A DNA stretch of 5,819 nt from JASFRI01 sp050115015 (lineage in GTDB: Bacteria > Acidobacteriota > Polarisedimenticolia > CBDVAL01), in the NCBI GenBank assembly GCA_050115015.1, contig JASFRI010000284.1:1-5819 (forward strand). The letters run 5' to 3'. Below are positions 1 through 4,887 of the stretch, one piece after another. Positions within the stretch are counted from its first letter, which is position 1; the number at the start of each line of letters is the position of its first letter. Made by a program: the position numbers and the translations under genes. The notes beneath the pieces are model-generated. The model saw only the letters and a program-made list of their open reading frames with translations, was not told the DNA's origin and did no database searches.

Positions 1-1
1 C

Positions 2-949
2 GATCTGTTCGAGGACCGGCGATGGGGGAGACGCCTGCGGGATCTCCGGCGGCTCCTGGTGCAGCACCCGCGCTCCCTGCTTCACTCCCTCCGGGACCGC
101 CATTCCCACGACGACCTGCAGCGGCTCTGCCTGTTCATCGGGCACGGACGCAGCGGTTCCACCCTCGTCGCCTCCCTTCTCGACGCGCATCCGAACATCG
201 TGCTCGGCCAGGAGGTCGACGTTCTCTGGCACCTGGGGGCCGGCTTCCAGCGGCGGCAGATCCTCTCGCTTCTCCGCCGCAGCTCGCGGTGGTTCACCGA
301 GCGCCAGAGGCGCTGGGAAGGCTATTCCTACCGGGTGCCCGGTCAATGGCAGGGACGTTCCGGGATCGAGAAGGTCATCGGGGACAAGAAGGCGAGCCTG
401 ACCGCGATCCGCTTGCTGTTCGCGCCGGACCTGCTGGACCGGACCCGGAAGCGAATGGGACTGCCCGTCAGCCTCGTGCACGTCGTCCGGAACCCCTACG
501 ACAACATCACCACGCTGGCCCGGCGATGGTCCGCCGGCGGCACCTGCGATGGGGAGCGGCTCCGGCTCGCCATCCGGCACTACTTCATCAGTGCCGAGGT
601 CGTGGAGCGGGCCAGACGGCAAGGCGAGCGGATCTTCACCCTGCGGCTGGAGAAGCTGATCGAGCGGCCCCGGGAGCGGCTGCGCGCCCTCTGCGGTTTT
701 CTGGGCGTCGGGACGAGCCCGGGCTATCTCGACGCCTGTGCCGGCGTCGTCTTCAAGCACCCGCGCAGGACGCGGTCGCTGCTTCCCTGGGACGACGAGC
801 TGCTCCGCCTCGTCCAACGATCGAGCCTGCCGTTCCCCTATCTGCGGGACTACACCTTCGAGGACAGGCCGCGGGAACGAAGCCCGGCCGGGGTTCAGGC
901 GGCATCGCGCCCCGAACGTCACCGTGTTCCCGTCCCCGAGGGGAGGTGA
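2..949 (+). CDS. PAPS-dependent sulfotransferase family protein (5' end open at window edge)
   Basis: Predicted cytoplasmic enzyme transferring a sulfuryl group from PAPS to a hydroxyl or amine of an unidentified acceptor. Counting from a GTG at 59, the 5'-phosphosulfate loop is G28-HGRSGST-L36 after a hydrophobic strand (LCLFI), followed by LLDAHPN (40-46), the usual sequence after this loop. A GDKK segment lies at 108-111. The 3'-phosphate-binding element is VHVVRNPYDNITT (140-152), with R144. The C-terminal part (LRLEKLIERPRERLRALCGFLGV) matches the conserved 'y.dL..dp...l..l..FLg' region of sulfotransferases. About 296 residues from GTG-59 is normal for the family. That GTG has no Shine-Dalgarno before it, and the same frame is open and codon-biased back to base 2, so the true start probably lies upstream of the window. 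The last ~25 residues are basic and low in complexity. The stop overlaps the ribosome site of the next gene. Family call is firm; the acceptor is unknown. Confidence 0.9.
   Translation, partial: DLFEDRRWGRRLRDLRRLLVQHPRSLLHSLRDRHSHDDLQRLCLFIGHGRSGSTLVASLLDAHPNIVLGQEVDVLWHLGAGFQRRQILSLLRRSSRWFTERQRRWEGYSYRVPGQWQGRSGIEKVIGDKKASLTAIRLLFAPDLLDRTRKRMGLPVSLVHVVRNPYDNITTLARRWSAGGTCDGERLRLAIRHYFISAEVVERARRQGERIFTLRLEKLIERPRERLRALCGFLGVGTSPGYLDACAGVVFKHPRRTRSLLPWDDELLRLVQRSSLPFPYLRDYTFEDRPRERSPAGVQAASRPERHRVPVPEGR
942..949 (+). promoter_or_regulatory. Shine-Dalgarno of the propeller-like gene, overlapping the sulfotransferase stop
   Basis: The bases GGAGGTGA are a near-perfect anti-SD match, six bases ahead of a GTG codon at 956. 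The TGA at 947-949 within it is the stop codon of the preceding sulfotransferase. This decides the GTG-956 start and suggests that ribosomes terminating on the first gene can reinitiate on the second. Confidence 0.75.
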
Positions 950-955
950 GCCGCC

Positions 956-2302
956 GTGCGTACCGCCGGTTCCCCCGTCCGACGCCGCGTGGCATGGGGC
1001 CTTCTGCCCCTCCTCCTGATCCCCGGAATGGTCTCCGGCCTGCCGGCGGAGACCTTCGTCCCGGAGGTGATCGTGGCGGCCAGGAACGTGGTGGACCCGG
1101 AGTTCGTTCCCGGCACCCTCGGTTCACGCTGCCCGGGATGCGTGGGGATGGCCGCGTACCTCCGGTACGACGATGCCGGGCGGGCCTGCGCCGCCGCCCC
1201 GGGCCTGTGGGGTGCGTTCGTGGCGCCGGTCAACCGGCGGGGCGAGCTGCTGACCCGCTTCGAGCGCTGCATCGGCAGCAGCGCCCCCATGGGCGGCAAC
1301 CCGTTCCTCACGCTGACGAACGGTCCCGAGTGGCTCATCACGGATCGCTACCCCGAGGTCTTCTTCACCGGGGCCAGGGGAGACGATCCCGCCTCGCCGG
1401 AGTACGTGATCCGCCGCTTCCACCGGGGGCCGGAGGGGTTCGTCACCACGACGCTGGACTGTCCCGGCAGCGTCCACACGCCCATCGGCAGCCTCTCCCC
1501 GTCGACCCGTCCGCCGTTCGTCGTCTTCAGCCACGGGATCAAGGGGGACATGCACCGGTCCCTCCACGTCCTGGAGCCGGATGGGGATTGCCGCGACGAC
1601 CGGATCGATGTGCTCCCGACGTTGGCCGACGGGAGGCCGAATCCCCAGCGACGCGTGGTCGAGGGGCAGCGCGGCGGCGCGGGGCCGGATCTGCTCCTGC
1701 CGGCCTTCCAGGAGGCGGACGACCGCGTGCAGATCTTCTCCTACGACGTCGATTCCCCCGGTCCCGGCTACGGTCGCCAGATGACGACGGACGACTTCCA
1801 GAAGCGCACCGTGTTCGCCTGGCACGATCCCGTCGTCGAGAACGACTTCGTCTTCTTCGCGGTCGAGGCCTCGCCTGAGCCCGATGCCTACCTCGCGGGC
1901 ACGTGCACGGACGGCTCGGATCCGGATCGCGGGATGGATTTCCACCGCTGCCACCGGTGGACCCAGCTGGGGCTCTACCGCGTCCTCGACGGCGTCGTCA
2001 CCAAGGTCGGCGTCGTCCATGCCCCCGACGGCTTACTTGGGTTCACGGACTTCTTCTCGACGGAGCCCTTCGTGTTCGAGGGCCGATCCTATGTGTCCAC
2101 CGAGCTCCGGAACGCCCGGGAGGAGAGCCAGATCTGGATCCTGAGGCTGGACTTCTCGTTCGGCGTCGCCGACCTGCTGCGGCGGGTGGACGGCGGCATC
2201 GCCGGCATCGATCCGGAGCCGCTCGTGCGCGGGGATACGGTCCACATCTACTTCACCGCGATGAACGGCTCCGTGCTGCTCCGGTCGGCAACCGGCCTCT
2301 GA
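956..2302 (+). CDS. Exported protein of unknown function, probable beta-propeller fold
   Basis: I do not recognise a named family. Residues 1-30 form a signal peptide: a basic n-region (RRR at 9-11), a hydrophobic core (WGLLPLLLIPGMV) and a likely cleavage near 28-31. The mature part has recurring units of a hydrophobic aromatic strand, a charged or glycine turn, then a second strand: WLITDRYPEVFFTG (126-139), FVVFSHGIKGDMHRSLHVL (188-206), VQIFSYDVDSPGPG (258-271), RTVFAWHDPVVENDFVFFAV (284-303), SQIWILRLDF (391-400) and VHIYFTAMNGSVLLRSA (429-445). This resembles the blades of five-bladed glycosidase-like (GH43/GH32-type) propellers, but I cannot assign catalytic carboxylates. Eight cysteines in the mature part (59, 62, 78, 105, 169, 212, 317, 332) suit an oxidised, extracytoplasmic protein. 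The GTG start is chosen for its strong ribosome site. It lies six bases after the sulfotransferase gene and is likely co-transcribed. The fold is an inference from strand pattern only. Confidence 0.82.
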   Translation: MRTAGSPVRRRVAWGLLPLLLIPGMVSGLPAETFVPEVIVAARNVVDPEFVPGTLGSRCPGCVGMAAYLRYDDAGRACAAAPGLWGAFVAPVNRRGELLTRFERCIGSSAPMGGNPFLTLTNGPEWLITDRYPEVFFTGARGDDPASPEYVIRRFHRGPEGFVTTTLDCPGSVHTPIGSLSPSTRPPFVVFSHGIKGDMHRSLHVLEPDGDCRDDRIDVLPTLADGRPNPQRRVVEGQRGGAGPDLLLPAFQEADDRVQIFSYDVDSPGPGYGRQMTTDDFQKRTVFAWHDPVVENDFVFFAVEASPEPDAYLAGTCTDGSDPDRGMDFHRCHRWTQLGLYRVLDGVVTKVGVVHAPDGLLGFTDFFSTEPFVFEGRSYVSTELRNAREESQIWILRLDFSFGVADLLRRVDGGIAGIDPEPLVRGDTVHIYFTAMNGSVLLRSATGL

Positions 2303-2318
2303 GGCAGAGGGGGCCGGT
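2291..2318 (+). terminator. Stem-loop across the stop codon of the propeller-like gene (possible terminator)
   Basis: ACCGGCC (2291-2297) pairs with GGCCGGT (2312-2318), seven perfect pairs. Inside, TCTG (2298-2301) pairs with CAGA (2305-2308) around an AGG loop, leaving a three-G bulge on the 3' side. The TGA stop (2300-2302) lies within the inner stem and loop. There is no T-tract afterwards, so it does not meet the usual Rho-independent definition; it could instead be an mRNA 3'-end stabiliser or chance pairing in GC-rich DNA. Confidence 0.35.
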
Positions 2319-2475
2319 CACCGGCGCTATCGGACCCAGCATCCTCTCGGCTTCGAGGTCCATCCGCGTGACTTCCCGTGTCGCGACACCAGATCGTGGG
2401 TCGGGATGATCCGGCCGGCGGTTGACCTGAACGGGCGGGAGCGGATGGGGTTTCCGCGGGGTACTTCCGGCCGGC
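2303..2475. other. Convergent intergenic region between the propeller-like gene and the minus-strand exported protein
   Basis: No credible gene is seen in these 173 bases. Besides the stem-loop at its left end, it has a short GCCGG-TCA-CCGGC hairpin (2313-2325) that competes with it, a weak GCGGA/TCCGC stem (2441-2457, seven-base loop), and two copies of the palindromic CCGGCCGGC (2411-2419 and 2467-2475). The second copy directly abuts the stop codon of the minus-strand gene. None is followed by a T-tract on either strand. Confidence 0.5.
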
Positions 2476-3438
2476 TCACGGACAGGCAGCGAGCTCCTGC
2501 GCCAGGCACTGGCCGCTGCCCGGTGGCCGCTCGACATCCGTCCCATCGACGCCGTACGAGCCCTCGCGGTCCGTGTTCCGGGGGACGACCACGTAGTACG
2601 TGTCCCCCGGTGCGGGGGTGATGACGGCCCCGGTGGCGCCGCTGGTCGAGCACAGGACGGAGGCGTGGCTGTAGAAAGTCCCGAGAGCCCCCTCGTAGAC
2701 CTCGTAGTCATCGTCGCTGGCCGCGCAGGACGGGCTCCAGAGAAGCGTCAGGTTGCCGCCGACGTTCAGGTTGACGGTCAGCGGTGCGCCGCTGCTGCCA
2801 TCGGAGACCCTCCCCGCCCCCGTGGGCCCGCAGGACAGCGGTCGATAGGTCACCGTGAATACCCAGTCACCGGTTACCCCCAGCGCACAGGCGTCGACCC
2901 AGAGACCTCCGCCGAAGTTCGCATAGACGGAGTTCTTCCCGGCCTGGCAGCCGTTCCCATCGTGGACGACGCTGGAGGCGGACGCGATCCCCTCGTTGGC
3001 GTTGAGGAACTCCAGGGCGACCATGAAGGGGCCGGAATTGATGATGATCTCGCCGAGCTCCGGCTCGAGGTCGAACTCGTTGATCCCGCCGTCGGTGAGC
3101 ACGGGGCCGGCGAGGGAGAAGATGGGCGCTCCGGGGGTGGGGAGCCCGGCGCCATAGACGTGGATCGCCTCCTCCAGCGACTGGGGGTTCGCGCCGCTCG
3201 TGGATCCCCAGCCGACCCCGACCTTGAGGATCTCGATCGGGTAGGCGTCCGGCGGGAGTTCGAAGACGGCCCCCGCCTGCTCCCCGACGGCGAAGCAGGG
3301 GCAGACGACGCTGCCGCCTCCCGTGAAGTTCTGTAACGGCGGCTCGGCGGGACACTGCGCCGCCGCGGGGGCAATGGTCGCGAGCGCCCACACGAGAATC
3401 GCCGTGTTCCGGAGGAACGTGCTTCGCCTTGCTCTCAT
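2476..3438 (-). CDS. Secreted two-domain protein with C-terminal fibronectin-like module, function unknown
   Basis: A 320-residue protein with a clear signal peptide: basic start (MRARR), hydrophobic stretch to residue 22, and likely type I cleavage at APAAA|QC after residue 27. The cysteine that follows is preceded by Gln, so it is not a lipobox. Residues 28-200 look like an all-beta domain rich in Gly and small residues (IEILKVGVGW, IHVYGAG, INEFDLE, FMVALEFLN, WVFTVTYRP), with cysteines at 29, 46, 48, 164, 184 and 203. Residues ~205-320 are a separate module with LTLLWSPSC (230-238), DYEVYEG (244-250), YSH (256-258), YYVVVPRN (281-288), EGSYG (292-296) and ERP (303-305). From memory this module recurs at the C-terminus of many secreted Acidobacteriota proteins and is fibronectin-III-like; that is recollection, not a search. 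No catalytic residues are recognisable. ATG-3438 is chosen over a longer frame (in-frame start at 3567) because it has a good ribosome site and opens directly into the signal peptide. It is monocistronic here. Confidence 0.85.
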   Translation of the reverse strand: MRARRSTFLRNTAILVWALATIAPAAAQCPAEPPLQNFTGGGSVVCPCFAVGEQAGAVFELPPDAYPIEILKVGVGWGSTSGANPQSLEEAIHVYGAGLPTPGAPIFSLAGPVLTDGGINEFDLEPELGEIIINSGPFMVALEFLNANEGIASASSVVHDGNGCQAGKNSVYANFGGGLWVDACALGVTGDWVFTVTYRPLSCGPTGAGRVSDGSSGAPLTVNLNVGGNLTLLWSPSCAASDDDYEVYEGALGTFYSHASVLCSTSGATGAVITPAPGDTYYVVVPRNTDREGSYGVDGTDVERPPGSGQCLAQELAACP

Positions 3439-3443
3439 GTCGA

Positions 3444-3453
3444 CCCCCCTCCC
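3444..3453 (-). promoter_or_regulatory. Shine-Dalgarno of the minus-strand secreted protein
   Basis: Read on the minus strand the sequence is GGGAGGGGGG. Its GGGAGG core ends nine bases before the ATG at 3438. It supports this start over the upstream in-frame codons, which would put a non-signal, low-complexity stretch in front of the signal peptide. Confidence 0.65.
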
Positions 3454-3590
3454 GAGAGCGGTTTCCCGACCACTTCCGGGCCAGCCCACGCCGTGGGCGC
3501 CGTGGAACGACCGATCGTCGTGCCCGCCCTTCCTCGATGCACCGGCGGCCATCGGCGCACCGCACACGTCGCGGCCCCTCGAGCTTCCCG

Positions 3591-3635
3591 TGTTCGGGGG
3601 CTGGTCCCCTGTTCGGGGACGTGTCTCTCCTTCGG
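3591..3635. repeat. TTCGGG repeat cluster with a perfect hairpin in the divergent region
   Basis: TGTTCGGGG occurs at 3591-3599 and again at 3610-3618, a 19-base period, and a related TTCGGGA lies at 3631-3637, 19-20 bases further on. The second copy forms part of a perfect hairpin, GTCCCC-TGTTC-GGGGAC (3604-3620), with six pairs and a five-base loop. The centre is about 175 bases upstream of the minus-strand gene and 345 bases upstream of the sirtuin. The near-constant, roughly two-turn spacing would suit an operator for a regulator binding one DNA face, but no binding data support this. Confidence 0.4.
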
Positions 3636-3943
3636 GACGGTGGCTCCCTGGACGTCCTCGGCGCTGGAGGACAGGTCATGAGACCATCGCCGGTGTCCCC
3701 GAAAGATACCCCGGCCGCCGCGATCCTGCCAGCGCCAACCTCCGTGCATGTCCGATCTGTGCCGTCTTTTCCGTCCGGCGGGAATACGCCGCGGGGATGG
3801 CCCCCCGAGCCCCGATGCTGGTACCCTCAGGGCAGGGCGCCGGTTTCCAGCGCCGCACCGCCGGGGACGCAGGCCGCCGTCCTCGGGAAGCCGTCCTGCC
3901 GGGCGGCGGCGCCCCGGTCCGGGACGCCCGAGGACCCGGCGGC

Positions 3944-3956
3944 GGGAGGCTGGAGG
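3944..3956 (+). promoter_or_regulatory. Ribosome binding region of the sirtuin gene
   Basis: GGGAGG at 3944-3949 ends ten bases before the ATG at 3960, and a second GGAGG at 3952-3956 ends only three bases before it. The first has the workable spacing. The pair supports ATG-3960 over the in-frame ATG at 3678, which would add 94 low-complexity residues ahead of the sirtuin fold. Confidence 0.6.
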
Positions 3957-3959
3957 TCG

Positions 3960-4796
3960 ATGATCCGTCCGCTGACCGAGAGGCTGGAGAAGCTGGGTCC
4001 GGGGCGCCTGGTCGTGGTCACCGGCGCGGGGATCAGCGCCGCCAGCGGCATCCCGACGTTCCGGGGCTCCGACCCCGATGCCGTGTGGAAGCGCGACATC
4101 CTGGAGCTGGGGACGTTCGGTTTCTTCCGCCGGGATCCGGTGGCGAGCTGGCGCTGGTACCTGGAGCGTTTCCGTCACGTCCTGGAGGCGCGCCCGAACC
4201 CCAGCCACCTGGCGATCGCTGCCCTGGAGCGCTGGCATCTGGGGCGAGGGGGCGAGTTCCTGCTGGTGACGCAGAACATCGACACGCTCCACGAACAGGC
4301 CGGCTCCAGGACGATGGTGAAGGTCCACGGCAGTGCGGATCGCGTCCGCTGCGCCACCGACGGCTGCGTGCACGGTGCGCCGTCGGGATCGCTGCCGCGC
4401 GACGAGGTCGACGTCGGCGCGTTCCTCGAACACCCCTCCACGGACACGCTCCCGCGCTGTCCGGCCTGCGGCGACGTCCTGCGGCAGCACGTGCTCTGGT
4501 TCGACGAGTACTACGCGGCGCACGAGGACTTCCAGTGGCCCCGGGTGATGGAGGCCGCGTCCTCCATGGACCTGGCCCTCTTCGTCGGCACCTCGTTCGC
4601 CGTCGGGGTGACGGAGCTGTTCCTCGAGCTCGTCCGGGCCCGCCGGGTGCCGGCGTTCTCCGTCGATCCCGGCGGCGTCGCACCGCGGGGGACCGCCGTC
4701 GCGGTGCTGCGGGGGAAGGCGGAGGAACTCCTGCCGGAGGTCTGCCGGCGCGTCGGGGCTCCCGTCGACGGGGCCGGGAACCGGCCGGCAACGTAG
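3960..4796 (+). CDS. Sir2-family NAD-dependent protein deacylase (sirtuin), class III-like acyl pocket
   Basis: A 278-residue cytoplasmic enzyme predicted to remove acyl groups from protein lysines using NAD+, releasing nicotinamide and O-acyl-ADP-ribose. Motifs in order: the NAD-binding loop TGAGISAASGIPTFRG (21-36); TQNIDTLHEQAG (104-115); the catalytic histidine H123 in VKVHGS; zinc cysteines C131/C136 and C167/C170; LRQHVLWFDE (174-183); and FVGTSFAV (208-215) of the second NAD-contact strand. P60-x3-W-x2-Y67-x2-R70 lines up with the Tyr/Arg pair that SIRT5 and E. coli CobB use to hold negatively charged acyl groups, so desuccinylase/demalonylase activity is an inference. Unusual points are the CX4C-CX2C zinc layout, WFDE for the common WFGE, and Ser-Val-Asp (SVDPGG) where many sirtuins have Asn-x-Asp. 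The start gives the normal ~20 residues before the first motif. It has its own upstream region and no same-strand partner. The name cobB would fit by function but orthology is not shown. Confidence 0.93.
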   Translation: MIRPLTERLEKLGPGRLVVVTGAGISAASGIPTFRGSDPDAVWKRDILELGTFGFFRRDPVASWRWYLERFRHVLEARPNPSHLAIAALERWHLGRGGEFLLVTQNIDTLHEQAGSRTMVKVHGSADRVRCATDGCVHGAPSGSLPRDEVDVGAFLEHPSTDTLPRCPACGDVLRQHVLWFDEYYAAHEDFQWPRVMEAASSMDLALFVGTSFAVGVTELFLELVRARRVPAFSVDPGGVAPRGTAVAVLRGKAEELLPEVCRRVGAPVDGAGNRPAT

Positions 4797-4886
4797 TCAA
4801 TCGCCGGCCCGGCGCCCCGCGAGAGCGAGGCGGCGGCAGGGTGGGTCTCCCCGCCGCCGCCCGCTGTCCTACCGGTGCGAGACCGG
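4797..4886. other. Convergent intergenic region with stacked GC-rich hairpins
   Basis: Ninety bases lie between the sirtuin stop and the hydrolase stop, with no room for a gene. Three dyads follow each other: CGCCG-GCC-CGGCG (4802-4814), the long stem at 4829-4861, and ACCGGT-GCGAG-ACCGGT (4871-4887). The last begins, read on the minus strand, with the final base of the hydrolase TGA stop. Confidence 0.55.
4829..4861. terminator. Strong GC stem-loop, candidate bidirectional terminator
   Basis: GGCGGCGGC (4829-4837) pairs perfectly with GCCGCCGCC (4853-4861). After an unpaired A, GGG (4839-4841) can pair with CCC (4850-4852), leaving an eight-base loop. It sits between two convergent genes, the expected place for a shared terminator. 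No T-run follows on either strand (CGCTGTCCT on one side, CTCGCTCTC on the other), so termination would be Rho-assisted or of the tract-less kind. Confidence 0.4.
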
Positions 4887-4887
4887 T
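4871..4887 (-). terminator. ACCGGT stem-loop abutting the hydrolase stop codon
   Basis: Two copies of the self-complementary ACCGGT, separated by five bases, can form a six-pair hairpin. On the minus strand the first stem base is the A of the TGA stop. No T-tract follows. It could be a weak terminator or a 3'-end structure, or act together with the larger stem at 4829-4861. Confidence 0.3.

Larger units (their letters stand above)
3439..3959. other. 521-bp divergent intergenic region, no credible gene
   Basis: This region lies between the starts of the secreted protein (-) and the sirtuin (+), so it should hold promoters for both. Open frames that cross it translate into Pro/Arg/Gly-rich low-complexity sequence without a fold and with mixed third-position use, so I do not call them genes. 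The structure visible is a cluster of TTCGGG repeats with a perfect hairpin around 3591-3635, an inverted CCCCGAA copy at 3697-3703, a GGTC-ATGA-GACC dyad (3674-3685), and a CGGCG-GGAATA-CGCCG dyad (3776-3791). I could not identify convincing -35/-10 or sigma-54 boxes on either strand. Confidence 0.6.

Noticed and set aside
59..61. GTG at 59 as the true start of the sulfotransferase
   Set aside because: It has no ribosome site, and the frame stays open with coding-type codons to the left edge, so the gene more likely begins outside the window.
22..1878. A 618-codon open frame on the plus strand across the sulfotransferase and propeller-like genes
   Set aside because: Its translation is Arg/Pro/Gly/Ala-rich with no fold or motif, and it overlaps two genes with clear motifs, a signal peptide and a ribosome site; long chance frames are expected at this GC content.
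1124..2020. A 298-codon open frame on the minus strand opposite the propeller-like gene
   Set aside because: It is rich in Val/Arg/Asp/Glu as expected for the complement of GC-biased codons, has no recognisable motif, and lies wholly within a better-supported gene.
2665..3336. A 223-codon plus-strand frame opposite the secreted two-domain protein
   Set aside because: The composition is that of an antisense shadow (Asp/Gly/Glu/Val-rich), and the minus-strand frame has a signal peptide, ribosome site and domain motifs.
3439..3567. A 43-residue N-terminal extension of the minus-strand secreted protein
   Set aside because: It would bury the signal peptide behind a Gly/His/Arg-rich stretch, and the ATG at 3438 has a good Shine-Dalgarno.
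3703..3731. A possible minus-strand promoter, TATCTT with TGGCAG 17 bases upstream
   Set aside because: The -35 box matches only about two of six consensus bases, and the site would give a leader of about 260 bases; too weak to call.
3678..3959. In-frame N-terminal extension of the sirtuin from ATG-3678, which has its own GGAGG about eight bases upstream
   Set aside because: The 94 added residues are Pro/Ala/Ser-rich with mixed third-position bases and no motif, and ATG-3960 has a good ribosome site and gives the standard spacing to the NAD loop.
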